From NCBI GenBank assembly GCA_027924585.1, contig BSBM01000753.1, positions 23,146,501 to 23,210,500 on the forward strand: 64,000 bases of DNA, written 5' to 3'. A program made the translations under genes and the position numbers. Source of the stretch: Larix kaempferi (taxonomy: Eukaryota > Streptophyta > Pinopsida > Pinales > Pinaceae). Below, piece by piece: positions 23,946 to 35,744 of the stretch (position 1 is its first letter; each line of letters opens with the position of its first letter). The notes below the pieces were generated by a model. The model saw only the letters and a program-made list of their open reading frames with translations, ran no database searches and was not told the origin of the DNA.

Positions 23946-24211
23946 TAGTCTGCACTAGGTTTTGTTGATGCACGTAATCAGTCCTGGGATCCATAGTATG
24001 GCCATTGATGATGAAGACCTACAGGTGGTGGGCCTACATCCAGTATGAAAAAGGACTGGCTCTATAGAACTTCCTATGACGAGTAGATTTAGAGATTGGT
24101 TGAGATAGCAACAGCAGTGACGATGACAATGAATCGAGGACGATGCATCGATGACGACAATCGAGAGAAGAAGACTTGTGCTAGCATATCTATGTCAAGA
24201 AATACCTTCCT
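23946..24211 (+). other. Copia-1 3' non-coding region, distal piece
   Basis: Single-copy sequence homologous to 54231-54442 of Copia-2. No gene is seen. Confidence 0.6.
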
Positions 24212-24223
24212 AGTTAAGAGGGA
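24212..24223 (+). other. Copia-1 polypurine tract
   Basis: AGTTAAGAGGGA immediately upstream of the 3' LTR, identical to the tract in Copia-2 (54442-54453). Confidence 0.8.
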
Positions 24224-24224
24224 G

Positions 24225-24803
24225 TGTTGACGTATATGTAACTTCGGAATGTATTTCACTTATATATTTATTGTATTCCTATAGAGATGTATTATTCCTC
24301 TATACGGAAGTGTCATCATTTGTATTGACAAGTGTCTCAAGTATGTTAACTTGTCGATGGGTTATTAGACCACCTTGTAAGGGGTCGGCATGATATAATG
24401 TAATATGAAGTTATTGTACCTAGCTAGACAAGTCGGCCATAAGGTTATTGTGAAAACAGGAAAAGTATAAATAGAGATCGGGAGATCTCTATTTGGATCA
24501 CTTCAGAACTCACACTTCCTTCACTCAGAAAGTGGCGCACATGTGAGGAGGAGGATCGGTTGCTAAGAGGATTCTATCTCTTGTACTTTGGTTGTGCTAT
24601 TGCTCTATATCTCTAAGGAAGTTTTGGGGGTTTTCACCTTAGGGTTTTCCCCATGGAAACTCTATGTGTCTATTGTCTCTCATGCTTTTGCTTCTTGTGA
24701 TGATTGACATGCTTGTTATGATTGATATGCATTGATATACTGTACATGTTATTCTCTCAGTAAAGATCCTAGAGTATTGTGAATTAATGCTCAAAATTTA
24801 ACA
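24225..24803 (+). repeat. Copia-1 3' LTR
   Basis: 579 bp, begins TGTTGACG and ends TTTAACA. It pairs with 11269-11850 and keeps the TATA dyad near 24468-24497. Confidence 0.95.
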
Positions 24804-24808
24804 AGCAC
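24804..24808. other. Target site duplication of Copia-1 (right)
   Basis: AGCAC, the second copy of 11264-11268. Confidence 0.92.
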
Positions 24809-25332
24809 CTCTAGTTTCCTTCTTAGAATAACTAGCAGACTCACAATGCACTACCACTTAGCCTCCCTATTCGAATCTCTAAGTGATCACCTGATACACT
24901 TGAGGAAATATTTCTAAAGAAAATATTGTGGAGTTGCTTGCTCAATTCGAATTGCCTTATCTAGGATTCCTAGGCCTTTTAGTGGTTAACCTGGTCATTA
25001 ATGAGCTAACAAACCTCTTCCACCCACCTGGGGGATAATGCCACAAATTTAGGGGTAGTTGTCCCATAACCAACAGCTAGTGGTGGAGTGCAAATGCTAC
25101 CATCTGTCCCATGCCTTCTAACAACTTTCATTCCTCCTAGTGGGTCAGTGAACACTCATTTAACAGTTCCCTTGGGTGTTTGTCTCCTGTTTAATTTATT
25201 AAATAATAATAATAAGTCATTACAATCATCCTTGACCATATTTGGTCATAATTATGAAACTTTGTAATTAAAATTTAACATAATGTATTTTGCAAATAAA
25301 ATAATTAATCTTCAGAATTTGGGTAGGTGACA
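24809..25332 (-). repeat. Family B LTR, left copy, part 2
   Basis: The remaining 0.5 kb of the LTR split by Copia-1. It matches 33941-34464 and ends (plus strand) at GGTGACA. A G-run on the minus strand follows at once. Confidence 0.9.
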
Positions 25333-25352
25333 TACACCCCCCCTTAAGTCTC
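25333..25352 (-). other. Family B polypurine tract
   Basis: On the minus strand TTAAGGGGGGGTGTA sits between the end of pol and the 3' LTR start (TGTCACC). Confidence 0.8.
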
Positions 25353-25376
25353 AACATCGTCCTCGATGTTTTTTAA

Positions 25377-28300
25377 TCACTCTGAGTGTTCCTGAAATAG
25401 AGTTGGGTATGTTTCCCACATACTACTCTCCAACTCCCAGGTTGCCTCTTCTAGGATAAGGTGCTTCCATTGCACCTTTACCTGCCCAATGGTGTGATTC
25501 CGGAGTAGAGTTTTCCTCCTTTCGAGGATACAATCTGGTTCCACCTGAAAATCGTTGTCTTGTCCCACCTGTACATCATTCCAATTTACAACATGAGTAG
25601 CATCGTGTACATACTTCTTTAAAAATGATATATGAAAAACATTATGTATCTTTAGATTTGGTGGCAAAACCAGTTGGTATGCCACGGGTCCAACCCTTGA
25701 CAAAATTTCAAAAGGACCACAATACCTGGGTGCCAACTTGGCACAGCTTCCCAATTTCAATGAACTCTTTTTTGGTCTTACCTTAAGAAAAACATGTTCA
25801 CCGACCTGGAACTCTTTATGAGTCCTTCTAAGATCTGCTTGACTCTTTTTCCTATCTTGGGCAGCTTTAAGATTTCTTTGTACCTGTTTCACAATTAGTT
25901 CTAATTCCTGCAATAATTTAGGTCCTAAAATAACTCTATTTACTAGGTCATTCCAAGAAACAGGTGTATTACATTTCCTACCATAAAGAATTTCAAAAGG
26001 GCTAAGCCTGGCTGATGCATGATAATGGTTTTTATATACAAATTATGCTAAATGCAAGTAGTCTTCCCACTTACCAGGCTGGTCCTTAACATACATCCTA
26101 AGCATGTCTTCCAATACCTGATTCACCCTTCTTGTCTGTCCATCCGTTTGTGGATGAAATGTTGTGCTGAAGTTTAAGGTTGTATTCAACCCTTTAAACA
26201 AAGATCTCTGAAAGTTTCTAGTAAAATTAGAATCACGGTCTGAAATTATCACTTTTGGTATCCCATGTAATGGAAAAATCTGTTTCATAAAGATTTATGC
26301 AATATCTGGAGCCTTATGAGTAATCTTTACAGGTATAAAATGTGCTTCCTTGCTGAGTTTATCCACTACCACCATGATGGAGTCATTTTGTTTCTGATTT
26401 TTGGGTAGTCTGGTAATAAAATCTATGCTTATAATCTCCCATTTCCAGTTAGGTATAGGCAATGGCTGTAACAACTGAGCCGGATGTTGATGTTCAATTT
26501 TTACTTTTTGTCAATCAAGGCACTTAGCGATATATTTTGCTACTTCATCCTTCATTCTGGGCCAATAGTGCTATTTCTGTAACATAGTGATGGTTTTCTG
26601 ATAACCTGGATGACCAGAATAATGACTTTTGTGCATCTCATCTAAAATCAGAATTTTTACTTTTGGTATGTTGGGTACATACAATCTGTTTTTGTACAAC
26701 AACAAACCATTTTCTTTTAAACTGTAATCTACCATAGAATTTTCAGAATTGCTATCTGCTATCTTTTCTTGTAATTTTCTGTATTCTTCATCTGTTTCAA
26801 TCCCTTCAAAGATCTGATTTTCTAAATCTGTTGAGTATGTACTGATGGCTGAAATAAAATTCAACTTTGCTTTATGACTTAATGCATCTGCAACCTTGTT
26901 CTCTTTCTCTTTAATGTGTTGAATTTCAAAATCATGTTCACTTAGAAAAGTTAGCCATCTAGCTTGTCTAGCATTCAAATTTTTTTGATCTAATAAATAC
27001 TTCAGCCCCATGTTATCTGTCAACAAGGTAAATTTTCTGCCAATAAGATGGTGACGCCACATTTTTAAAGCGTGAATTACTGCTAATAACTCCAAATCAT
27101 AAGTAGAGTAATTCGTCTCATGTATTTTCAGCTTTCTAGACTCGTATGCAATAACATGTACCTCTTGTGTTAGGACTCCACCGAGTCCATCATTACATGC
27201 ATCGGTGCATACTATAAAATCCTTATTAGGATCTGCAATCCTCAGAATAGGCGCTGTAGTTAGTAATTCCTTTAACTTCTTAAAACTGTCTGAACATTTC
27301 TGATCCCATACAAACTTCTTCCCCTTCTTCTGTAAGGAGGTTATGGGGCTTGCAATCTTTGAAAAACCTTCTATGAATTTTCTATAATATCCAATAATAC
27401 CCATAAATGATCGTACATCCGACACATCTTTAGGAACCAGCTATTCATTAATGGCTTTTATCTTATCGGGGTCAACCGAGATTCCTTCCTTATAAATTAT
27501 GTGTCCTAAATACTGAATCTTATCCTTGTGAAAATCACACTTACTAAACTTAGCATATAACTAATGATCTCTCAGAACTTGTAAGATAATACATAGATGT
27601 TCATCATGTTCTTCTTTACTTTTAGAATATACTAAAATGTCATCTATGAACACAATAGCGAACTTACCCAAATACTTGTGCAGAATATTGTTCATTAAGC
27701 ACATAAATACTGCCGGGGCATTAGTCAATCCAAATGGCATGACTACGAATTCACAATGTCCATATCGAGTTCTAAAGGATGCTTTAAAAATATCCTCATC
27801 CTTCACACTAACTTGATGATATCCTTACCTTAAATCAATATTTGAAAATATCATTACTTCACATAGCTGATCAAATAGATCGTCAATGCGGGGCAACGGA
27901 TATCGATTTTTGATTGTCATCTTATTCAACTGACGATAATCTATGCAGAGTCTTAAAGTGCCATCCTTCTTCTTAACAAAAATAACAAGTGCTCCCCAAG
28001 GAGATACGTTGGGTCTTATATAGTTTTTATCAATCAATTCCTTCAACTGTGATTTCAACTCATTTAATTTCAGTATATTCATCTTATATGGAGCTTTAGA
28101 ATTCAGTACCACACCCGGTATTAATTCAATGGTAAAATCTAGATCTATCTTAGGGGGTAATCCTGGGATTTCTTCAGGAAAAACATCCTGGAATTCTTTT
28201 AGGACAGGTATATCTTCTAGTTTCAATTTGTCCTCTTTAGTACTTATTTCCTCATTTTACTACATTTACAGCAAACATTTGACATCCTTTTCTAACTTCT

Positions 28301-28791
28301 CTCTTTACTTGCATAGCTGAAATATGTCTAAGTGATGTCTTTCTTGGAATACCTTTTACTTCTAATGTTTCTCCTTCATCACTTAAACAAGTAAAACTTT
28401 TCTCATAACAGTTCAGAATGACATGATGGGCTTCTAACCAGTCCATTCCAATTAAGATGTCATAGGATCCTAAAGGTAAAATATTCAAACTGGTTTGTGT
28501 CTTTAACTGATTCATAGATAAAACACAACTTTCAATAAAATCAAATACTTTTCTTTTTGTCCTTATTGCTAGTCTAACTAACCAGGATTTATTGAATTTT
28601 TCTGTTTTCAAATTAAAACTTTCTACAATATCTGGTGATATATAACTCAGGACAGCACCTAGATCAATCAAAATTGTAATAGGGTGGTTTTGTATCATAC
28701 CTTCAATCTCTACCATGGAGACTTGATGCTCTGCTTGCCTGTTGTCTGGAGCTGCATTAATTCTGGGCATCTCCCTTGCCAAGTCTCCCAC
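25377..28791 (-). pseudogene. Family B chromovirus pol: PR-RT-RH-IN-chromodomain
   Basis: Ty3/gypsy pol of the chromovirus type. In order: protease (28252-28791), whose active triad reads ILIDLGA where DSG is expected; RT with [10 protein letters not shown] (about 27640); RNase H with CTDACNDGLGG; the zinc site HKSHYSGHPGY (about 26610); and integrase core with IDF, then SDRDSNFT. At the position 36 residues after that Asp, where the catalytic Glu should stand (DGQTER in relatives), the sequence has Arg (DGQTRR, about 26125). The end carries LPPNLKIHNVFHISFLKKY and a chromodomain (ILERRKTLL through ATWELESSMWETYPTLF), which in relatives binds modified histone H3. RT through chromodomain shares one frame with several stops; protease is in another, joined by an apparent one-base loss near 28252-28258. 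Order and long LTRs point to the Tekay/Del clade. Confidence 0.93.
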
Positions 28792-30066
28792 AGTACGTTC
28801 AGCTTGTATGGAATGAATATTATTAACTGTCTACTTCCTCTTAGGGCATTCTGAAGCATAATGAGGACCATGACACTCAAAACATTTGATAGGTGCCTTT
28901 TGGTCATTAGTCCTGGTAGCATTGGGACTATTTCTAGGAGCTATAAAATTCTGCTGCTGATTATTTCTAGGATTGTTTCCTTGAAAATTTCAATTCGGAA
29001 AGTTTTTCTTTTGGAAACCAGAATTTCCACTAAACCTGAATTTTTTCTTTTTTAGCTCAAAGTTGTTGGGTTTATGATTTTTCTAGTTAGATATCCCTTC
29101 TCTTTTCCGATTAGTGTCATAACAGAAATTTGCTTTCCTCATGGCCTCTTCGAAGGTCTTTGGATTGTCATACTCTATTCTGTCCTTGATGTTGAAAGGT
29201 AGACAACTCAGGTATCTTTGAATCTTCGGATTTTCTTCCACGAAGTATGGCACATACCTCAACAAATTTAGAAATTTACTGTTCAGCTCTTTCATGTTCA
29301 TAGTTCCTAGCTTTAAATCATAAAATTCCTTGGATTTTTCTTCATAGTATTGTTCAGATAAGAACTTCTTCTTGAAGTACCTTTTAAAAGTGCTCCAATT
29401 CACATCCTTGTCTTTGATGCCCTTCATTGTGTTGATGTCCTGCCACCAAATATCTACCTTCCCAATCAAGTTGTATATTGCCATCTTTGCATTCAATGAT
29501 TATGAAAAAACATAAATTTGGAGGTACTAGTTCTTCATGCCGGACAGCCATGATTCTGTTGTCTCTCCTTTCTCAGTTTCACCATTGAAGGTTGGGGGTT
29601 TGATTTTCTTGAACTCCTTGGAAATCTGTTCATACTGTTTGTGACTTTTTCTTTTGGGTTTGTAATCTCCTTCGTTGCTATCACTTGAATAATTACGTTT
29701 ATTTTTGCGTTTTTCATTGGCAGCTTCTAATGATGTTGAAATGTTGTTCGCATCATCAGTTTTCATTTTATTACCCCTGTTTCGATGAGGTAAGCCTTCA
29801 ATTTTGGAGGTATTTTCAATCCCTCTATCCTGTTCATCAGTTGGGCACTGATCGAATAGTACTTGGTTAAGTTCCTCTTGTGCTTTCAGAATTTTCTCAT
29901 TGTCTTGTTCTACAAATCTAATTTCTGCTTTTAACTCTTCGAATGCACGTAACAATTCTGATCAATTGTCATTTAACTTGCCATGGACTTCTCCTTCAGA
30001 ATGTTTTCCCATGTTATGATTGTTGGGTCGAAATCTGTCCTCCATATGTTCAGCTGATCCTTCCAT
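28710..30066 (-). pseudogene. Family B chromovirus gag
   Basis: Gag of the complete unit, in the same frame as the protease, so gag-PR was one polyprotein. The start at 30066 (MEGSAEHMEDRF) is chosen because both gag copies begin there. It has a coiled-coil-like N-terminus (KILKAQEELNQVLFDQ), a basic stretch, a capsid-like domain (IYNLIGKVDIWWQDI, then FLSEQYYEEKSKEFYDL) and zinc knuckle CFECHGPHYASEC with CX2CX3HX4C spacing. In-frame stops occur just after the first 30 or so codons (near 29965), near 29526 between the two large open pieces, and after the knuckle (AAG-TAG, near 28830, where the truncated copy has CGG). Confidence 0.88.
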
Positions 30067-30195
30067 ACCTGTAGCTTAAAAACAATTTCTGTATAACACA
30101 AATAGTTTAATTTTGAATTAGTAAGATTTTTGTTGTAATAAAATTTTTCTGGTGCATGTTCTTTGGGCCTTTTCAGGCCTAGAGTTCAAACGTGA

Positions 30196-30207
30196 GCTCT
30201 AATACCA
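30196..30207 (-). other. Primer binding site of complete family B unit
   Basis: The minus strand reads TGGTATTAGAGC. One change, at position 7, separates it from the perfect initiator-Met site kept by the truncated unit at 7513-7524. Confidence 0.88.
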
Positions 30208-30209
30208 CA

Positions 30210-33200
30210 TGTAACATCCCGTAAAATACCAAAAAATTAAAAAATTTTAAAATATCAATAATTATTGAATTTGTTAATGCAGAACATATAAAAATAGTTA
30301 AATCTCTTAACTAGGATAATTAATAACAACGACATGTCAAATTTCTCAAAATAAAATATGATGTTATTTGTAGTTTCTATTGAAGACTAAATGGATGCTA
30401 AACTCTTTAACGAAAGACATTTTATGATCATAACACAAGAATATATCTTCAGATCTGCTTAAGTTTTACATCCTATACATAGGTTTGTATTATTATAATT
30501 TTCTTGGTAATGTGTTGACAGTTTGTTTTGAATGATGACGAAGGGGTCCTACGAGGTACCCTGAGGTTTACTTAGCTACGTTTAGCTAAGGCATTTGAAT
30601 CATGTTTCCATGTGCAGAACACAGGTAAGAAATTTTATGACAAACATGAGTTAAGAGTACATATGTCTTTCAATTCATTGTCAATGTAATATGAAAAATA
30701 CTAAGTACTTCCTTGCAAAACAAGTTATTGGAGGTATGGATATTTTTGTTCCAATTCTCATTTACATGTTAGCTTACAAACTTTTCAGTGTTATTACAGT
30801 CACGTTGTCATTTTTGTTTTTATATTTCTATATTCATCATCCATGAAAAATCATCCTAATGTGACTATTAACGTTAATATCAAGTGGTGATACCATTGTC
30901 CATTTGTAACTTTAATTGAAAACTTGTGAATATAGTGCTTATTCTATGAACTAACATTATATTGTGCATTATTAGAATCTTAAACTATACCTATAGTCTC
31001 ACTTTTATCAATTGATTTGGAAATACAAGGCTAATGCATGAAACTATATAAACTTTACCCTAATGACTATACAAATACTGTAGGAAAGAAATATATACAA
31101 TGTATAGTAACTATGCATTCATGCACATACATTAGCATGTATTACTATTATTGCGATGCCTAAAAATAAACCTTAGGAACTATTATAGAATGTGAACTAT
31201 GGATCTAACATTGCAATGATTACGATTTTGACAGGGTATTAAAGCTCGGTACTTGGTATGCTTTCAAACTATCGAATCCTTGTCGTAGCATTAACGTCAC
31301 CTATCTATTATGTGAAGTGGACACGTAGGTGGATGGTCTTCACATGATAAAGTTTACAACAATGCACCATACAATGCTGAGCTGTGCCATGCACTAGCCC
31401 TTGGTCTGTTGATTTGGCGAGTTGGTAGATGCAACAATCAATGTGGTATTGATTGCAATGATCTCTTGAATCTCAGCATACCCGACTGGCAGCTATTTCA
31501 CCTTTTATCTTTACAAGATCTAGGGCTTGGAAACAAACACTAGTCTTTCGTTGGTAAGTAACAAAGAATTGCTTTCCTGTTCTTCATTTTGCGTTTAGTG
31601 GTAAGGTTTGAAGATCCGACAGTGTTGTTGCAATGTAGGGTTTAGATTTTTACTGTTAGGAGGAATCCTTCCTCGATTTCGAACCTTAGACTTGTGAGAG
31701 ATATTTTATATGATACAGGCTTATAATCTTGTGAAATAGAGCCACAATACAGCCATTGTATTTGTGGGGAGGTTCTTCTGTCAATTTGTTTGAGTGTAAT
31801 TCGAACTGGAGTTCGATTCTCCAAGTCCTAAAATAGTTCTATGGATTCGAACTCGTATTTGCTGCAATTACTATCAGGCTTCATCGTTTTGTTGGTGTGG
31901 GGTGCTAAGTCTAGGAGCTTCGATGCTAAGGTAAGTTTTTAAGGACAGTAGCAATAATACTGCAATATTTAAGCTGTACCTGCATTTTTCTTGTTTTAAC
32001 CCTTTTTAAACTGTAATTGGCAGGTGATACCTCATTGGAGGATTTCTATGAGCAAAAATTGGAATGAGGATGTTGCAACTACCTTCTGGTAAGCCTTGGT
32101 GGTTCTTGAAACCTTGTAGGTACCTTTGGCATGGTTTAGCTAGTGAAAGCAGTGTGATGAGAGTTGGAAATACAACCCTGTTCGGAGTAATGGCCGAGTT
32201 TAATTTTATTCTGAATAATATTGTAAAGAGGATAAACCTTCAGTATTTAAGTTGTTATTCGTCTTTGCAATGACTTGCTGCGTCATTTTAAAATGACCTT
32301 GAACTTGTGTTTGTACTGTTGTTTGTTAAGGGAAAGACCCCAAGTGTTTGTGGAACCTTGAAAGGCCTTCAATGTAAACTCTGTCAAATTTTTATTATAA
32401 TGTTGAACACGAACTCATAGAGCCGAGGGATTACATGTTTCTGTAAGACAATGACTCGTTTTGTACTCAAATGTTATAAGTTTGTTTAAATAATGGTTTA
32501 AGAAATCGTTTGTATAAACTGTTGATTTGGTTTAGAACAACAATAGTTGTCTCTATTCGAGAGTAGTAAGTGGCATGTCTGTTGGTAGATAGAACCTGTA
32601 CTTTGTATCATTCTTGAAATTTAAGTTTGAAATGATGATGTGGTAAAGTTTGGTCTGTCATATGTTTTAAAATGGCTAAATGCCATAGGATTCGATCTTG
32701 TTTCAACAAACGAGACCCTACTCTGTAGATTTCATTGGTAACCCTAAAAATACTGAGAAATCAAACCCTAGAACTGGGCCTTAACTTGTGTCTCTAAAGT
32801 GTTTGACACTGTGTATGTTTCTTGTTAGGGTTTGATATCTAATGATAAAAATATCATGTCTTCTGTTAAGTGATGTTAAGTGTTGTTACGTGCCTTGCTA
32901 GTATTCTCAACACGAAATAATAGATAGTAAGTTAAAAATAATATTGTTTAGGAATTGGAAAACATGTCTGCTATAACTTTAGAAATATTAACTGTGTTTG
33001 GCATGAATGGCTTGATATGTAATTTATTGAACTGTGTACTAAATAAATGTTTAGAATCTAGAGTATGTAAAATATGAGGGTTTTGATTCTATAGTGAAAG
33101 TATCTATATTTAATGACTGAAATCTATACTAGATCAAATGTGATAATTAGTGATGAAATAATAATCAGTGTTTACTTATCATTTGTAAGTAACACTCTGT

Positions 33201-34464
33201 ATAGACAATGATTGGAGCTACTATATATTTCTAGAATATAAATGCTTTAAAACATTGGATTTATAATATTGAAATGCATATTATTAACATCCGAAAATAG
33301 ATGGATTTGAATTAGAAAATATAGATATGTGCAGAAATAAAAGTATTTTTCTTTTATTATGATGTAGAAGAAATGCTATACATCTATTTGTTTATACTAT
33401 GCTATACTATTTCTTGAGTTTTAGACACATGATTGGAATGGCAGAATTAAAAAGAAATACTACTGTGTTTATCTATTCATTCAAATGGCATTCTTCCTAT
33501 CACTCATCTTTATTAATTATACTTTTCTGTACTAGAGTACTATACAGATAACAGTATGGGGAAAATGCAAAAAAGAATTTAATCATTCATCTAATTTACT
33601 TAATCATCTTTAAAACATATTATCTTTAAACCAGAAAATAAAATAGTTTCTTCTATATAACTATAAATAATAGTTCTACCATGCAGAAAATCATTTAACT
33701 GTAATCTATAAGTCAAAACAGTAGAACATGATTGACTATAGGATAAAAAAATATCCCAAGGAACCTGTTCCACCCAATCTATTCCGGAAGACAGCCAAAT
33801 TTCTTGCCTTAGGACCCCTGAACCTGTTCACTGAACCACTAGGAAGAAGAGTCTATAGAAGCCTTAGTTCATCAACTTGCAGTAAAATATAGATTATCCA
33901 GTCATAAATACTCAGCAGTCAAAGAGACTTGCACCAACACCTTTGGTTTCCTTCTCATAATAACTAGCAGACTCACAATGCACTACCACTTAGCCTCCCT
34001 ATTCGAATCTCTCAGTGATCACCTGATACACTTGAGGAAATATTTCTGCAAAAAATATTGTGGAGCTGCCTGCTAAATTCAAATTGCCTTATCTAGGTTG
34101 CCTAGGCCTTTTACTGGTTAACCTGGTCATTAATGAGCTAATAGCCCTCTTCCACCCACCTGGGGGATAATGCCACAAATTTAGGGGTAGTTGTCCCATA
34201 ACCAACATCTAGTGGTGGAGTGCAAATGCTGCCATCTGTCCCATGCCTTCTAACAACTTTCATTCCTCCTAGTGGGTCATTGAACACTCATTTAACAGTT
34301 CCCTTGCGTGTTTGTCTCTTGTTTAATTTATTAAATAATAATAATAAGTCATTACAATCATCCTTGACCATATTTGGTCATAATTACAAAACTTTGTAAT
34401 TAAAATTTAACATAATGTATTTTGCAAATAAAATAATTAGTCTTCATAATTTGGGTAGGTGACA
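30210..34464 (-). repeat. Family B LTR, right copy (5' LTR)
   Basis: 4255 bp, TGTAACATCC at its low end and GGTGACA at its high end. It aligns with the split left copy end to end. The length fits Tekay/Del chromoviruses. No genes are seen; the open frames (for example 32064-32273) are not kept in the other copy. Immediately above it, Tat-like RNase H coding resumes without a gap. Confidence 0.92.
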
Positions 34465-35744
34465 CTACTGAAAGAGTAACAACCATCTACAGATTCTCCC
34501 CCCTAACACTGGCTTGTTGACCAGGTATTTCAGAGCTAAATGGTCAGTATACATAGAGAAGTGTGCACCGAGAAAATAGTGCTTGAATTTTTGGAGTGCA
34601 TAGACCATAGCTACACCCTCTTTCTCAATGGTCGTATAAGTCTTTTCTACATATGAGAACTTCTTGCTCGAAAATTCAATGGGATGGTCAATACCTCCCT
34701 CTCCTGGTTGTGCTATTGCAACACCCAATGCTATACATGAAGCAACAACATGTACATGAAACGACTTCTCCCAGTCTGGAAAAACTAGGATCGGCGCAGT
34801 TACCATTTTCTCTTTTAATGTGTCGAATCCTTTCTCACACTCCACGTTCCATATGAACATCACATCTTTCTATAACAGATTCTCCATGGGTGCGGTTATC
34901 TGTGCATAACCCTTTATAAACTTTCTGTAGTAACCCGTATGTCCCAATGTGGTGCACAGCTGCTTTACTGAATTCGGTGCTGGCAAGTTCACTATAACTA
35001 CGGTCTTTGCAGGATCAACCATCAAGCCTTTTCTGCACACAATGTGTCCTATAGAATACCATAAGGCACATAGAAAACACACTTCTTTAAATTCAATGAT
35101 ATTTGGTGTTGCTTGCACTTAGCTAACATCATTCTCAGGTTTTCACAGTGCTTTTTCAGTAAACCAAAGATTGTCCAATCATCAAAATATGCTTCTAAAC
35201 ATTTATGCATGAAATATTTAAATGTTGCGAACACAACTCTAGAAAAAATGGCAGGTGCGTTCTTCAAACCAAAGGAAATTACTGTATACTGGAATGACCC
35301 CCATTCAATGGAAAAAAAATTCTTGTGTCTATCTGTTGGGTCAATTCTTATCTGATGGTATCCAGAAAATCCATTAGTGAAAGAGTATTCCTCATTTCCT
35401 CCAACATTATCTAAGACTTCATCTGTAAAAGCAATGGGAAATGGTTCATGTAGTGAAGCATCATTCAGCTTCCTGAGATCCATGCAAATCCTGATCTCAC
35501 CCTTAGTTTTCTTGTCTTGTATAACCATCGGGCTTATCCATTCAGATTCTTCAACCGGCTCAATGATCCCCGCATCAAGCATCTTATCAAGTTCTTCCTT
35601 GAATCTTTCTATATACCGAGGATTCATTCTATAGAGCCTTTTCTTAACAGGATTCACTCCTGGCTTAAGAGGTATCTTCATAACCCCTAAGTCACCGAGA
35701 ATACCTTTCATTTCTGTGAATCTTGAGCGCATTTTGACAGACAT
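34465..35744 (-). pseudogene. Tat-like gypsy pol: RT and RNase H (5' part of pol)
   Basis: Reverse transcriptase and RNase H of a non-chromovirus gypsy element. RT runs from KPGVNPVKKRLYRMNPRYIE through EWISPMVIQDKKTKGEIRIC to the active site LEAYFDDWTIF (YFDD, about 35190). It then shows GYYRKFIKGYAQITAPMENLL and RNase H (HPIEFSSKKFSYVEKTYTTIE, then MYTDHLALKYL), ending at CRWLLLFQ exactly where the family B LTR begins. A frameshift lies near 35050-35118 and a stop near 34868. The integrase missing here is at 5104-6075. Relative to usual pol, about 150-200 residues between the two halves are absent. I see no aspartic protease between gag and RT. Confidence 0.9.

Larger units (their letters stand above)
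11269..24803 (+). mobile_element. Copia-1: Ty1/copia LTR retrotransposon, carrying a nested Copia-3
   Basis: A complete element bounded by 582- and 579-bp LTRs (TGTTGA...TTAACA) and a 5-bp AGCAC duplication. In order it has 5' LTR, primer binding site, gag-pol, a long 3' non-coding region with tandem repeats, a polypurine tract and 3' LTR. Copia-3 (16548-22716) interrupts it just after pol. Without Copia-3 it would be about 7.4 kb, close to its sister Copia-2 (7.06 kb). The coding frame has stops but no frameshift, so it is non-functional but not very old. Confidence 0.95.
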
